Part shown: piece by piece, positions 1-10,074 of the stretch
How positions within the stretch are numbered: the stretch's first letter is position 1
Layout of the letters: each line of letters begins with the position of its first letter
Assembly: GCA_030019335.1 (NCBI GenBank)
Contig: JASEET010000004.1
Location: forward strand, 1-64,000
Source of the DNA: Candidatus Bathyarchaeia archaeon
GTDB taxonomy: Archaea; Thermoproteota; Bathyarchaeia; Bathyarchaeales; Bathycorpusculaceae
Direction: 5' to 3'
Length of the DNA stretch: 64,000 nt
Made by a program: the position numbers and the translations under genes
Notes under the pieces: model-generated
What the model was told of the DNA's origin: nothing
Database searches by the model: none
What the model saw: only the letters and a program-made list of their open reading frames with translations

Positions 1-283
1 CCTTGTAGTATTTTGCTATGGCTCCCTTCTTTTTCTCTTCTCTGGTAACTGTTATGACTCCTGCCCTTGCCAGCTTCCTTATATGATAGTAGACTTTTTG
101 CTCGTGGATGCCCAGCTTTTTAGCTATTTCTAACGGGTACATCTCCCTTTCAGAAAGCATAACCAGAATCTTCCAGCTAAGCCTATTCAAAATCATCTTC
201 AGCTTTTGCGGATCCTTAACTATCGCGATTTCCTTTACTTTCTGTATTTTGTCTTCTTCGTGAAGCAGCAGTTTTTTATCCAT
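1..283 (-). CDS. ArsR-like winged-helix transcriptional regulator, 3' part beyond window
   Basis: The minus strand opens with ATG at 281-283 and reads without a stop to the window edge. The N-terminal ~20 residues are charged (MDKKLLLHEEDK...). A winged-helix core follows, with LSWKILVMLSEREMYP and a recognition segment KLGIHEQKVYYHIRKLARAG, then a basic wing. This is the usual layout of archaeal ArsR/HTH_5-type regulators. The gene is divergent from glmS across a 213-base AT-rich spacer. Only the N-terminal DNA-binding part is visible, so the effector domain and target are unknown. Confidence 0.75.
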   Translation of the reverse strand, partial: MDKKLLLHEEDKIQKVKEIAIVKDPQKLKMILNRLSWKILVMLSEREMYPLEIAKKLGIHEQKVYYHIRKLARAGVITVTREEKKKGAIAKYYK

Positions 284-496
284 GGCTTTTCATAAGCATA
301 AAGCCTCATCCATTATAAAAATTTTATTAAAGGTTCCCAATAAATCAAAGGGGTTTTAGGTTAAAACTATGTGAGACCTCGAAAAATGCTTAGAAAAATT
401 TTTTAGAATTGAAATTTTTCTCTTAAAATAGCTTATAGAGTTAAAAAAGCTTGAATAGAGTTTGTAGAAGTCAAAATTAGCGATGAGGCTTAGAAA

Positions 497-2326
497 ATGT
501 GTGGAATCTTCGGTTGTATTTTGAAGGACGGAAACACTGCGCCTATAATACATGCTGCTTTGAAAAGGCTTGAATATCGGGGCTACGACTCTGTTGGAGA
601 GGCAACCCTATACAACGGTAGGCTTTACATAAAAAAGGACAAGGGAAAAATCGACGAAGTTCACAAAATCCATAACTTGGATGATTTGCCTGGAAACCTC
701 GGTATTGGACATACAAGATGGGCTACACATGGTGCCCCATTAGAGGTTAATGCGCATCCGCATGTTGATTGCAGCGGGCAAATAGCTGTTGTCCATAATG
801 GGATTATAGAGAACTTTGCTGAGTTGAAGCTGGAGCTGGAGAACCGCGGTCACGTTTTCAGGTCCAAGACCGACTCTGAAGTGATAGTCCACCTTATTGA
901 AGAGAATTTGAAGACTAATCCTTCCTTAAGCCTTGCTGAGGCTGTGCTTGAAACTGTGAGAAGGCTTGACGGTTCATATGCGATTGCTGTGATTTCAACG
1001 AAGGAACCTGACAAGATAATATGTGCCAGATATGAAAGCCCACTAGTTATTGGAGTGAATGAAAATGCGATTTGCTGTGCTTCCGACATCCCTGCATTTC
1101 TGCCCTTAACTAACAGAGCAGTTATAATTGAAGACGGCGAGCTTGTTATTCTCTCACGTGAAGGCTTTGAGATTAAGAAGATTGCCGATTCAAACGTTGT
1201 GATGCGGGAACCCAAACTTATTGATTGGACACCTGAGATGGCTGTCAAGCAAGGTTATCCGCATTTTATGCTTAAGGAAATCCATGAGCAGCCAGCTTGT
1301 CTGCGAAACACGCTTAGATTGCAGGAGCATTATCTTGATTTGATGGCGTCTTTTCTTGACCGTGCACGCGAAGTCTTCCTCGTGGCTTGCGGGACATCCT
1401 ACCATGCTTGTTTGGCTGCATCCTACATGTTCTCCAAACTTGCTTTCTTGGCAACCTACCCGATCATAGCTTCAGAGTTCGCTGAGCAGTATGGCAAATC
1501 AGTTAACATTGACAGCACAATCTTGGCGGTGAGTCAGTCTGGCGAAACAGCAGACACTTTAGCTTCTGTGAACTGTGCCCGCGAAAGAGCAGCAACAGTC
1601 CTTGGATTAACAAATGCTATCGGCTCAACCTTGACGAGGATTTCACGGGTTTATATTGGTCAACAGTCTGGTCCAGAAATAGGGGTTGCGGCAACGAAAA
1701 CGTTTACCTCTCAAATGTCAGTGCTGGCTCAAATGGCTCTAAGGCTTGCAAAGAAGAGAGGCAAGGTTTCACAGGATGAGATGGACTTTTTAGCAGAGAA
1801 ATTGGAGAAGCTGCCAGACACTGTTGAAACCATAATTCAGACACAAGAAGAGAAAGTGAAGCAAATCGCGAAAAAGTATAAGGACGCAAAAACATTCTTT
1901 TTCCTTGGGCGCGGAGTAAGCACAGCCACAGCCTACGAAGGTAGACTGAAACTTATGGAGATAGCCTATGTACCAGCCATAGCCTTCCCAGCTGGAGAAA
2001 GCAAGCATGGACCCATAAGCCTCATAGAACCCGGCTTCCCTGTAGTCTTCATTTGTCCAAAGGATGAAACCCGAAAAACCTTGATAAGCAACATGATGGA
2101 GATGAAGGCTAGAGGAGCCTCAATAATCGCAGTTATAGAGGAAGGCGATGAAGAAGTGAAGAAACTGGCCGACGACTGCATTGAAGTGCCTAAAGGCATT
2201 CCAGAAGTTTTGTCACCCATACCCTTCGTTGTTCCATTACAGCTTCTAGCATATTACATGGCTGTCGAAAGAGGACACAATCCAGATACTCCCAGAAACC
2301 TAGCGAAATCTGTTACTGTGAAATAG
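497..2326 (+). CDS. glmS: Glutamine--fructose-6-phosphate aminotransferase (isomerizing)
   Basis: It makes glucosamine-6-phosphate from fructose-6-phosphate and glutamine, the first step to UDP-GlcNAc for surface glycans and N-glycosylation. At 609 aa it has the family's length. The start is fixed by MCGIFG, because Cys2 is the glutaminase nucleophile after Met removal. The Ntn glutaminase domain spans about 1-220 with GHTRWATHG at 71-79 and HNGIIENF. Two SIS sugar-isomerase domains follow, with CGTSYHA and SQSGETADT. The tail NLAKSVTVK matches the conserved active-site C-terminus. It is monocistronic by position and cytosolic. Confidence 0.97.
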   Translation: MCGIFGCILKDGNTAPIIHAALKRLEYRGYDSVGEATLYNGRLYIKKDKGKIDEVHKIHNLDDLPGNLGIGHTRWATHGAPLEVNAHPHVDCSGQIAVVHNGIIENFAELKLELENRGHVFRSKTDSEVIVHLIEENLKTNPSLSLAEAVLETVRRLDGSYAIAVISTKEPDKIICARYESPLVIGVNENAICCASDIPAFLPLTNRAVIIEDGELVILSREGFEIKKIADSNVVMREPKLIDWTPEMAVKQGYPHFMLKEIHEQPACLRNTLRLQEHYLDLMASFLDRAREVFLVACGTSYHACLAASYMFSKLAFLATYPIIASEFAEQYGKSVNIDSTILAVSQSGETADTLASVNCARERAATVLGLTNAIGSTLTRISRVYIGQQSGPEIGVAATKTFTSQMSVLAQMALRLAKKRGKVSQDEMDFLAEKLEKLPDTVETIIQTQEEKVKQIAKKYKDAKTFFFLGRGVSTATAYEGRLKLMEIAYVPAIAFPAGESKHGPISLIEPGFPVVFICPKDETRKTLISNMMEMKARGASIIAVIEEGDEEVKKLADDCIEVPKGIPEVLSPIPFVVPLQLLAYYMAVERGHNPDTPRNLAKSVTVK

Positions 2327-2409
2327 TTCTCTCTTCTTATTCTACATTTTTCTTTCAAATGCAAACATGTTAAAAGTCTATTCTACCATATTCTATATGG
2401 TGCTTTGAT

Positions 2410-3119
2410 TTGGAAAGAAAGGATTGGGAAAGACTCATTGAAAATCTGGTGAAAGAGGGCATTCTCCGCTCGCCGAAGGTTATTAGGGCTATGCGTTCAG
2501 TGCCTCGTGCAAACTTCCTTCCAGAAAACATGCAGTCTTATAGTGCTGTTGACACGCCGCTTCCAATAGGGTTTGGACAGACTGTTTCGGCGCCACATAG
2601 CCTTGGCTTAGATGCTGGGCTAGGCGAAACATGGTTTCAATAATGAATGAAGCCCTCCAATTGGAAGTAGGCCACAAAGTGCTGGAGGTCGGAGCGGGTT
2701 CGGGATGGCATGCCGCAACCATAGCTGAGATAGTTGCACCAGGCGACACGCCCAGAAGCGAATGGGGTCACGTTTATACAGTGGAAATAATCCAAGGCTT
2801 GGCTGAATTTGCTAGAAGAAACATCATGAAAGCTGGATACGGCGACCGTGTAACAATAATCTACGCAGACGGGTCGATGGGTTATCCCGAAAAGGCCCCC
2901 TACGACAGAATCCTTGCGACAGCCGCTGCACCAGATGTTCCCAAACCTCTAATTGAACAGCTAAAGCCTAACGGAATTATGCTAATTCCTGTTGGAAGCA
3001 TGTACCTATTCCAAAGTCTCGTGAAAATCATGAAGGAAATTAATGGGAAAATAAAGAAAGAAAACCTAGGCGGAGTTGCCTTCGTCCCATTAACCGGGCG
3101 TTATGGTCACAGATTTTGA
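2410..3119 (+). pseudogene. pcm: Protein-L-isoaspartate O-methyltransferase, interrupted by a 32-base insertion
   Basis: Pcm methylates isoaspartyl residues to repair aged proteins. The first part, from a TTG start, reads to PLPIGFGQTVSAPH. The second part reads from [11 protein letters not shown] and holds SAM-binding motif [13 protein letters not shown] and a complete C-terminus. In the family SAPH is followed directly by MV(A/S)I. Here 32 bases (about 2601-2632) separate CAT and ATG, so the frame shifts and ends at a TAA. Removing them restores one continuous ~226-residue protein. The insert can pair with upstream sequence (GTTTCG with CGAAAC, TAGCC with GGCTA), but I find no canonical bulge-helix-bulge. 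It may be a pseudogene, a templated insertion or an unusual intron. Confidence 0.85.
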
Positions 3120-3251
3120 CTGAAAATTATGTAAAAATGAAGCGTTACATACGATGTTATCTTTGTATGTGTTGGACTAACTGAGTTAGCGCTGGGACAT
3201 AGCTAGTCCTTCTCGATTTAAACTTTGTGAGGAGATCTGAACCAAGCCTTA

Positions 3252-4547
3252 CTAGAGATTTAACACTTTCTGGTACCCTAGTATGTCAAGAAAACCGTGA
3301 CCTGAGACATTGCAGGCTATCACCTTATCCTCGCCAGTTTCTTTGCACTTCAGCGCTTCATCTATCATGGCTCTAATGGCATATGATGATTCGGGGGCAG
3401 GTAGAAATCCTTCTGCTCGAAGGAACATTCGGGTAGCCTCGAAAACTACTTTCTCGTCAACAGGATAGGTTTTTGTTTTAATGAAACCCAAATTTCTCAA
3501 CAGACTTAGAATTGGTGATGCCCCAGAGTATCGAAGACCATCTCCAAATATCGGAGGCATCTCCACATCATGACCTAATGTGTACATTTTAAGAAGAGGC
3601 GTTTTACCAGCATGGTCTGCGAAATCATAACGATATTGACCTTGACTTATGTTTGGCGCTGCCAAAGACTGAGCTGCAAGAAATTCACATTTTCGCTTAC
3701 CTTTTAGCACTTCACCAATAAAGGGCAGCGTGAAACCACCGAAGTTAGATCCTCCCCCAAAGCAACCTACCATGAGATCCGGCTGCTCCCCAACAATGTT
3801 GAATTGTTCAATTGTTTCAAGACCGATGACTGTCTGATGCATCAACACATGATTCAGAACACTTCCCAGACAGTAAACGAATCCTTCATTTTTCCCTGCA
3901 TACTCTAGTCCCTCAGAAATCGCTATACCCAATGAGCCTGGATGATCGGGATTTGTTTTGAGAATACTTCTGCCAACTTCAGTTATATTACTTGGCGAAG
4001 GATAAACCTCAGCCCCATACATTTTCATTAGAGTTCTTCGGTCAACCTTCCAATCATGTACATTGCGAACCCAAAAAACAACACATTTCAACTCCATCAA
4101 ACAGGAGGCATACGACAGTGCGGTGCCCCATTGCCCGGCTCCCGTCTCTGTGCAAACGCCGTCTCTACCTTCTTTGCGTGCATAGAATAGCTGCGCTAGC
4201 GCTGTATTGACTTTGTGGCTTCCAGTCGGAGACAGGTCCTCCCTCTTCCAATAGAGATGTGCAGGTGTCTTCAAGAACTTCTCAAGTCTTCTCGCTCGCC
4301 TGAGTGGGCGCGGTCTACCAGCTTGTATATACAGCTCCCTCAATTCCTCGGGTATAGGAACCCAGCGTTGATCCGAACCATCTTGTTCTAAACATTTTTT
4401 GGCAATTACTTTAGACAAAAACTCAAGTCGAGAAGGACCTGTTTCAGGATCTTTAGGTGGTGGAAGCGGTTGTGGAAGATCCGGCAAGATGTTGTACCAA
4501 TTTTTTGGAAGATCATCCACTGGTAGGTCGATTTTTATTTCATTCAT
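3252..4547 (-). CDS. trpB2: Tryptophan synthase beta chain, TrpB2 type
   Basis: This PLP enzyme joins serine with indole to give tryptophan. At 431 aa with an extended N-terminus (NILPDLPQPLPPPKDPE) it fits the TrpB2 subgroup rather than the ~390-aa TrpB1. The PLP lysine is K112 in TGSHKVNTA. The glycine-rich phosphate loop is GCFGGGSNFGG near 260. No trpA or other trp gene is adjacent, which is usual for TrpB2, often proposed to act as a stand-alone indole-salvage or serine-deaminating enzyme. Cytosolic. Confidence 0.93.
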   Translation of the reverse strand: MNEIKIDLPVDDLPKNWYNILPDLPQPLPPPKDPETGPSRLEFLSKVIAKKCLEQDGSDQRWVPIPEELRELYIQAGRPRPLRRARRLEKFLKTPAHLYWKREDLSPTGSHKVNTALAQLFYARKEGRDGVCTETGAGQWGTALSYASCLMELKCVVFWVRNVHDWKVDRRTLMKMYGAEVYPSPSNITEVGRSILKTNPDHPGSLGIAISEGLEYAGKNEGFVYCLGSVLNHVLMHQTVIGLETIEQFNIVGEQPDLMVGCFGGGSNFGGFTLPFIGEVLKGKRKCEFLAAQSLAAPNISQGQYRYDFADHAGKTPLLKMYTLGHDVEMPPIFGDGLRYSGASPILSLLRNLGFIKTKTYPVDEKVVFEATRMFLRAEGFLPAPESSYAIRAMIDEALKCKETGEDKVIACNVSGHGFLDILGYQKVLNL

Positions 4548-4614
4548 TTCTTTTTTCTCCTAAGCTTTAGCTTTTAGGTAGGTCAGTTAGTTCCCTAATT
4601 CATAAAAAGTTTTC

Positions 4615-5649
4615 TTATCTAAACCATTTTTCTAATGTTGTCTTCCCTTTTAGCTTCTCAGTGCCTCTCCGCATTTTTTCCAAGGCTTTTTTGACACGAT
4701 CTTCTGAGAAGTCTCTTTCTCTACAGATAAAGTCTATCACACTTTCCATATCGGGTTCTTTCCATTCTATTTTGTAATTGTCTGTTACCTTTGGATGTAG
4801 GAAAATTTCTCTGATTCTTTGTGGTTCAACTGGGAACTCTGCGTTTTTTATGTGTGGTAAGGCGTTTTCTAGGCTTCCATGCTCTTTTATCAGTTTTAGG
4901 GCTGTTCTTGGTCCTAAGCCTTTTATGCCTTCGGGGTTGAAGTCTGTGCCTATGAGTATGCCTATGTCAATTAGTTGCTCATAGGTTATTCCACAGTTCT
5001 TTAGAACTTGTTCTAGGTTAACTACTTCGGGCACAACTTCAATGTAAACATTTTTGCCTGGAAGTTTTCTCCTTCCGGAAATTGTCACATTTCTTACGAG
5101 TTTTAGGGCACCGAAGAGGAGGCTGTCATAGTCTTGGCTTGCGCAGTAGTCTGCGTCTCCACGCCTTACTAGGTGTGCTGCTTGGGCTTCTCCTTCGCTT
5201 GGTGCTTGAACCCATGGAATTCCCATCAAATCTAAGAGGCGTTTGCTGTCTTCTGTCATGTAGTCTTTTAGGCGGGATGTTGCCTGTGCATACGTTCGGG
5301 CTTCCTCAATTCTACCCGCCTTCAAAGCTTGCTCATACCTTACCAGGGCTTCTTCTTTGACTTTCATACGCCTCTTAATTTCAACTTCTTTAAGCGTGGG
5401 CGGAACCCCATCAAAAACGTATATTGGCTTTATGCCCATTTCCACGAGGTTGCTTGTTCTGTAAAGGAGACCGCTTAAATGGCTTGTTATTCTTCCGTTA
5501 CTATCTTTTAATGGTGTTCCATCGGGCTGACGAATTATGGCTAAGAACTGGTATAGGGCGTTGTAAGCATCTATAGCAATGGATTTTCCACTCAAATCCT
5601 CAAGCCTAACCGTTGTTTTCGGAACAACACCACGCAGGTTTACGCCCAA
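4615..5649 (-). CDS. fen: Flap endonuclease 1
   Basis: FEN1 is a structure-specific 5' nuclease that removes RNA-DNA flaps in Okazaki fragment maturation and repair. At 344 aa it has normal archaeal length. The N-terminal XPG region has D27 in GKSIAIDAYNALYQ and YVFDGVPP. The internal region has PSEGEAQAAHL and CASQDYDSLLFG, which supply the metal-binding acids. The H3TH segment is ILIGTDFNPEGIKGLGP. The C-terminus TTLEKWF resembles a PCNA-interacting peptide. It is divergent from the Zn-ribbon/aEF1B genes across a shared intergenic region. Confidence 0.96.
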   Translation of the reverse strand: MGVNLRGVVPKTTVRLEDLSGKSIAIDAYNALYQFLAIIRQPDGTPLKDSNGRITSHLSGLLYRTSNLVEMGIKPIYVFDGVPPTLKEVEIKRRMKVKEEALVRYEQALKAGRIEEARTYAQATSRLKDYMTEDSKRLLDLMGIPWVQAPSEGEAQAAHLVRRGDADYCASQDYDSLLFGALKLVRNVTISGRRKLPGKNVYIEVVPEVVNLEQVLKNCGITYEQLIDIGILIGTDFNPEGIKGLGPRTALKLIKEHGSLENALPHIKNAEFPVEPQRIREIFLHPKVTDNYKIEWKEPDMESVIDFICRERDFSEDRVKKALEKMRRGTEKLKGKTTLEKWFR

Positions 5650-5743
5650 AACAATCCCGCTGAATATAACAATAAAAGTGCAATAATAAACTTGCGAAAG
5701 CCACCTTAGGTTCTAGATTTTGGCGAAACATCAGCTTTAAAAC

Positions 5744-5755
5744 ATATAAAATATA
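5744..5755 (+). promoter_or_regulatory. TATA-box-like promoter element for the Zn-ribbon/aEF1B pair
   Basis: The AT-only stretch atataaaatata lies 42-53 bases upstream of the ATG at 5797. That would give a start of transcription near 5780 and a short leader, as in many archaea. It sits in the divergent spacer with fen. Judged by eye only. Confidence 0.5.
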
Positions 5756-5796
5756 AGGAAGCTTGCCAATTAAAACAGCATCACCGAGGAATAAGA

Positions 5797-5991
5797 ATGG
5801 CTGAAAGAACAGCAGCAGCAATGCTAACATTGGTTACATGCACAAGTTGCGGTAAACCAATACCGCCGGGTACAGAAGCCACGAAATTTCTGTGTCCAAA
5901 CTGTGGAGAAATTCTGATAAGGCGATGTGCAAAATGCAGAAAGTTTGGATGTTTGTATAAGTGTCCGAAATGCGGTTTTGTTGGACCCTAA
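5797..5991 (+). CDS. Small zinc-ribbon RNA-binding protein linked to translation (COG2888-like)
   Basis: This 64-residue protein holds four CxxC-type knuckles: CTSCGK, CPNCGE, CAKCRK and CPKCGF. The spacing gives two zinc ribbons. Archaeal proteins of this size and pattern, next to aEF1B, belong to the COG2888 family annotated as Zn-ribbon RNA-binding protein with a proposed role in translation. It is 20 bases upstream of aEF1B on the same strand, with GGAGG before the next start, so co-expression with the elongation factor gene is likely. The biochemical role is inference. Confidence 0.85.
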   Translation: MAERTAAAMLTLVTCTSCGKPIPPGTEATKFLCPNCGEILIRRCAKCRKFGCLYKCPKCGFVGP

Positions 5992-6011
5992 AATGCAAAG
6001 GAGGTTGAAAA

Positions 6012-6287
6012 ATGGGTAGTGTTGTAGTATCTTACAAATTATTTCCAATAGACATAACAGTTGACTTTAACGAATTGAGAAAGAAGATTGAAGGATGCTT
6101 ACCAGAGTTTGCCTCAATTTATGGTTTTGGAGAAGAGCCGATAGCTTTCGGCTTAAACGTCCTAATAGCTCACATCAAAATTCCCGAAGACAAATCGGGC
6201 GTGCTTGATGAGCTTGAGAAGAAATTTGAGGAGATAAGCGAAATAAGCCAAGTGCAACCGGTTATGGTGCGTAGAACAAGCAGATAG
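6012..6287 (+). CDS. ef1B: Translation elongation factor 1-beta
   Basis: aEF1B is the nucleotide exchange factor that recharges aEF1A with GTP. The 91-residue length is typical of the archaeal form, which keeps only the catalytic alpha/beta domain. Recognisable segments are the N-terminal strand VVSYKLFPIDI, the central YGFGEEPIAFGL and the end VQPVMVRRTSR. A Shine-Dalgarno-like GGAGG precedes the ATG. It follows the Zn-ribbon gene as a two-gene unit. Confidence 0.93.
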   Translation: MGSVVVSYKLFPIDITVDFNELRKKIEGCLPEFASIYGFGEEPIAFGLNVLIAHIKIPEDKSGVLDELEKKFEEISEISQVQPVMVRRTSR

Positions 6288-6296
6288 CCTTAAACA

Positions 6297-6304
6297 TTTA
6301 TATA
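6297..6304 (+). promoter_or_regulatory. TATA box upstream of cdc48
   Basis: tttatata sits 56-63 bases before the TTG start at 6360, just after the aEF1B stop. It suggests that cdc48 has its own promoter. Confidence 0.5.
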
Positions 6305-6359
6305 GGAATGGAACTCTGTTTCGAACAGTGTTATCCAATAACTATGGGAAGGATTCTAA

Positions 6360-8531
6360 TTGAGTGAAGCGCAATTACGTGTTGGTGATGCAAGACAGCG
6401 AGATGTTGGAAGGGGTATAGCCCGAATAGACCAGAGAACAATGCAGAAGCTGGGAATATCTGCAGGCGACGTAATAGAAATAGTTGGCAAAAGGACAACA
6501 TCAGCCATAGCTTGGCCAGCTTATAGTGAAGACCAAAATCGAGAAATAATACGCATAGACGGTTTCACCCGCAAAAATGCAGGAGTAGCCATAAACGAGT
6601 ACGTCACTGTGAGACCGGCCAAAGTTAAAAACGCCTTAAGCGTCACTCTCGCGCCAGTGGACATGAGGCTAAATGTCGACCAAGACTTCACAAACTTTGT
6701 GAGAAATCGCCTAATGGAAAGAACGCTCATGGAAGGAGACACAACCCTCGTCATGATGCTTGGACATGCCATACCTTTCACCGTGACAAAAACCCGTCCA
6801 CACGGCATAGTAAAAGTCACAGCGGAAACAAAACTGACAATTTTGAATGAGCCAGCGCCGGAAGGAAGAGGACTACCGCGAACAACATACGAAGACATCG
6901 GAGGACTACATGAAGAAATTCAAAGAGTGAGGGAGATGGTTGAGCTTCCACTAAGGCATCCCGAACTCTTCCAGAGGCTGGGAATAGAACCCCCAAAAGG
7001 AGTGATGCTTCATGGACCTCCGGGCGGTGGTAAAACCCTTTTGGCAAGAGCGGTTGCAAACGAGTCCGAAGCAAACTTCTTCTCAATAAACGGACCCGAA
7101 ATAATGAGTAAATTCTACGGAGAATCAGAAGCGAGGCTTAGAGAAATCTTCCAGCAAGCCCAACAGAACTCGCCAAGCATAATATTCATTGATGAGCTGG
7201 ATGCAATAGCACCCAAACGTGAAGAAGTCACAGGTGAAGTTGAAAGACGCGTGGTTGCACAACTTCTCGCCTTAATGGACGGCTTATCCGGAAGAGGAAA
7301 CGTCATAGTAATAGGTGCCACCAATAGGCCAGGCGCTTTAGACCCAGCTCTTCGCAGACCCGGCAGATTTGACAGAGAAATCGAGATAGGCGTTCCAGAC
7401 AAGCGGGGAAGATACGAAATCCTTCAAATTCATACTCGCGGAATGCCACTGGCGGAAGATGTTAACCTCAAAAAATTGGCTGATATGACCCATGGGTATA
7501 CAGGCGCAGACCTAGCAGCATTGTGCAGAGAGACAGCCATGAAAGCCCTACGCAGGTATTTGCCACAAATAAACCTGGAAGAAGAACGCGTACCACCAAG
7601 TGTGCTGGAGAAAATGGAAGTGAAAATGGAGGACTTCATCAACGCTTACAAGGAGATAACGCCGACAGCCATGCGAGAAGTATGCATAGAAGTGCCCACA
7701 GTCCACTGGGACGACATCGGCGGACTGGAAGAAGTTAAGCAAGAGCTTAAAGAAGCAGTGGAATGGCCCCTGAAAAATCCTGAAATCTTCGAAAGGCTTG
7801 GGATAAGGCCGCCGAAGGGAATACTGCTTTATGGGCCTCCGGGCTGTGGGAAAACTCTTTTAGCAAGGGCTGTTGCAACTGAAAGCGAAGCCAATTTCAT
7901 AACGATTAAGGGTCCGGAAGTCTTTTCAAAATGGGTTGGCGAATCCGAAAAAGCCATAAGAGAAGTTTTCAGAAAAGCCAGAATGGCCGCCCCAGCAGTA
8001 ATATTCTTCGATGAAATTGACTCGCTTGTACCTCGCCGAGGCTTAGGTTTTGCAGACAGCGGCGTAACAGAACGTGTTATCAGCCAGCTTTTAACTGAAA
8101 TGGATGGAATCGTAGCTTTAGAAGATATAGTTGTCATAGCAGCCACAAACAGACCCGACATCGTGGACCCCGCGGTGCTTCGTCCGGGACGATTTGACAG
8201 ACTAGTATATGTGCCGGAACCTAACGAGAAAAGTCGGCTTGAAATATTCAAAATCTACACCAAGGATATGCCATTAACAAAAGATGTGGACATAGAACAT
8301 TTAGCCACAATAACGAAGAACTATTCGGGCGCGGACATAGACGCTCTATGCAGAGAAGCAGCCATGCACGCCTTAAGAAGAGATGTAAACGCAAAAGAAG
8401 TCACAATGAAAGATTTCCAAGAAGCAATGAAGAGGATTGTACCATCAATCTCGCCTGACATGGAGAAGTGGTACAAAAGCTTTATGCAACAGATTCGGCA
8501 AGTGCAAAAACCAGCAACACCAGTCGCTTAG
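6360..8531 (+). CDS. cdc48: Cdc48/VAT-type AAA+ ATPase
   Basis: This is a double-ring unfoldase that extracts and unfolds proteins, often for the proteasome. At 723 aa it has the family's length. The N domain (double-psi barrel plus a four-stranded barrel) covers about 1-185. D1 has Walker A GPPGGGKT near 219 and Walker [12 protein letters not shown]2 has Walker A GPPGCGKT near 492 and Walker [11 protein letters not shown], each with an SRH ([18 protein letters not shown]). I see no C-terminal HbYX motif for proteasome docking; the tail is KPATPVA. The start is TTG, giving [11 protein letters not shown]. Confidence 0.97.
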   Translation: MSEAQLRVGDARQRDVGRGIARIDQRTMQKLGISAGDVIEIVGKRTTSAIAWPAYSEDQNREIIRIDGFTRKNAGVAINEYVTVRPAKVKNALSVTLAPVDMRLNVDQDFTNFVRNRLMERTLMEGDTTLVMMLGHAIPFTVTKTRPHGIVKVTAETKLTILNEPAPEGRGLPRTTYEDIGGLHEEIQRVREMVELPLRHPELFQRLGIEPPKGVMLHGPPGGGKTLLARAVANESEANFFSINGPEIMSKFYGESEARLREIFQQAQQNSPSIIFIDELDAIAPKREEVTGEVERRVVAQLLALMDGLSGRGNVIVIGATNRPGALDPALRRPGRFDREIEIGVPDKRGRYEILQIHTRGMPLAEDVNLKKLADMTHGYTGADLAALCRETAMKALRRYLPQINLEEERVPPSVLEKMEVKMEDFINAYKEITPTAMREVCIEVPTVHWDDIGGLEEVKQELKEAVEWPLKNPEIFERLGIRPPKGILLYGPPGCGKTLLARAVATESEANFITIKGPEVFSKWVGESEKAIREVFRKARMAAPAVIFFDEIDSLVPRRGLGFADSGVTERVISQLLTEMDGIVALEDIVVIAATNRPDIVDPAVLRPGRFDRLVYVPEPNEKSRLEIFKIYTKDMPLTKDVDIEHLATITKNYSGADIDALCREAAMHALRRDVNAKEVTMKDFQEAMKRIVPSISPDMEKWYKSFMQQIRQVQKPATPVA

Positions 8532-8543
8532 GAGCATGCATCT

Positions 8544-8771
8544 ATGCCCATTAAAACATGGAAAACACGTCCAGCCCACTATGTTTTATTGGAAATCCTA
8601 AAAAAGAAAGGCGCCATGACAGACGTAGAACTTTTCGAGGCTTTGAATGAAGAGCTCAGAGACTTAGGGTTTAAAGACCTTAACGAATTGTTGATGAAAT
8701 TGGAAATCGGCGGGAAAATACGCACAACTTCTATGGCTCGTGGAAAAAGACGGGTTGAGCTTGTAACATAA
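8544..8771 (+). CDS. Small winged-helix-like protein downstream of cdc48
   Basis: This 75-residue basic protein follows cdc48 by 12 bases. It reads as a small winged helix: VLLEILKKKGAMTDVELFEAL, then LNELLMKLEIGGKI, then a basic wing MARGKRRVELVT. It has no membrane segment and no Cys motifs. Its position suggests co-transcription with cdc48, so it may be a regulator or an adaptor. I do not recognise a named family. Confidence 0.7.
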   Translation: MPIKTWKTRPAHYVLLEILKKKGAMTDVELFEALNEELRDLGFKDLNELLMKLEIGGKIRTTSMARGKRRVELVT

Positions 8772-8797
8772 ACAGCTTAGATTCAGATAAACCATCA

Positions 8798-10024
8798 ATG
8801 TGCAAGTGCATGACGCATTCAGACGTAATAATTGTTGGAGGAGGACCGTGCGGCTCCTTCACGGCTTTAAATCTTGCAAAATTAGGCATCAACGTAACCG
8901 TTTTTGAAGAACATGGCGAAATCGGCGTTCCATCCCACTGCACCGGACACCTAAGCATTAAAAACCTGAAACGTTTAGGGTTATATCCACTGCCTGCAAA
9001 AATCGTTGAAAACATTTTTTACGGAGCTATCTTTCACTCACCAGATGGCAAAGAATTTTCAGTTCGCTTTTCCTCGCCAGTAACATGCGTTGTTAACCGC
9101 ACTATTTTCGACAAGTACGTTGCAGAGATGGCGGAAGACGCTGGAGCGTACTATTGCCTAAATTCACGAGTTGAATCCGTAATTTTCGAGAATTGTTTCG
9201 TAAAAGGAGTGTCCGTCAAGCAGCATGAGAAAGCTGAGAAAAAATTCTTGGCTAAAATTGTTGTAGATGCTGAGGGAATATCTTCAAGAATTTTGAGGCA
9301 GACAGGCTTATCCACATTTAACCGCCACATGCTTGTCAATGCTGTGCAGGCTGAATTGGAAAACGTTAAAAATTTGAAAACGGACATGATTGAGGTCTTT
9401 CTTGGAAGAGATTATGCTCCCGGTTTTTACGCGTGGTTAATCCCCAAACTTGATGGAAAAGCAAACGTTGGATTAGCCGCAAAAGCCGGGAATCCAAAAA
9501 AGCTTTTGCGAAAGCTGATGCTTAAACATCCGGTGGCATCCAAAAAATTACACAAAGCAAAAATCTTGCAAATCTCGTTTCATCCCATAACGCTTGGGGG
9601 ACCGATTCCAAAAACTTATTCAAATGGATTTCTAGCTGTTGGAGATGCAGCCTCGCAGGTGAAATCCACCACAGGCGGCGGTGTAATCTTCGGGATGACT
9701 TGTGCAAGAGTTGCGGCTAAAGTTGCTTATGAGGCTTTACGTAAAAACGATTTTTCTCAAGGATTTCTGAGCGTGTATCAGGAGCGGTGCGAAGAAATTT
9801 GGGGTTTTGATGCAAATGTTATGCTTAAAGTAAGAAAAATGCTTGATGTACTATCAGATGACAAAATTGATGATGCGATTAACTTCTGTGCAAAATTTGG
9901 TTTAGACAAAGTTCTCCAAAACATAGAAGATATAGATTTTCAAGGGCGTTCTCTTCTATGTATCTTGCGGAATCCTCGAGTGTCAACCGCTCTTCTGTAT
10001 TTTCTCCTCTTATATTTATTATGA
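8798..10024 (+). CDS. Geranylgeranyl reductase family FAD-dependent oxidoreductase
   Basis: The family saturates geranylgeranyl chains of archaeal membrane lipids or of isoprenoid cofactors. The 408-aa protein has an N-terminal FAD fold, VIIVGGGPCGSFTALNLAKLG, then a PxxYxWxFP-like region (APGFYAWLIPKLDGKANVG) and the second FAD motif FLAVGDAAS. A Met four codons in (MTHSD) may be the true start. It is 26 bases after the small winged-helix gene. The exact substrate (lipid or quinone precursor) cannot be told from the sequence. Confidence 0.88.
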   Translation: MCKCMTHSDVIIVGGGPCGSFTALNLAKLGINVTVFEEHGEIGVPSHCTGHLSIKNLKRLGLYPLPAKIVENIFYGAIFHSPDGKEFSVRFSSPVTCVVNRTIFDKYVAEMAEDAGAYYCLNSRVESVIFENCFVKGVSVKQHEKAEKKFLAKIVVDAEGISSRILRQTGLSTFNRHMLVNAVQAELENVKNLKTDMIEVFLGRDYAPGFYAWLIPKLDGKANVGLAAKAGNPKKLLRKLMLKHPVASKKLHKAKILQISFHPITLGGPIPKTYSNGFLAVGDAASQVKSTTGGGVIFGMTCARVAAKVAYEALRKNDFSQGFLSVYQERCEEIWGFDANVMLKVRKMLDVLSDDKIDDAINFCAKFGLDKVLQNIEDIDFQGRSLLCILRNPRVSTALLYFLLLYLL

Positions 10025-10074
10025 ATCGCTTATAATCCATAAAGAATAAACTCTGATAAGAAGGTTGAAAAGGC

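Noticed and set aside
2601-2632. pcm insert as a standard archaeal intron
   Set aside because: I tried to place a bulge-helix-bulge at the exact exon borders and could not; left as one possibility only.
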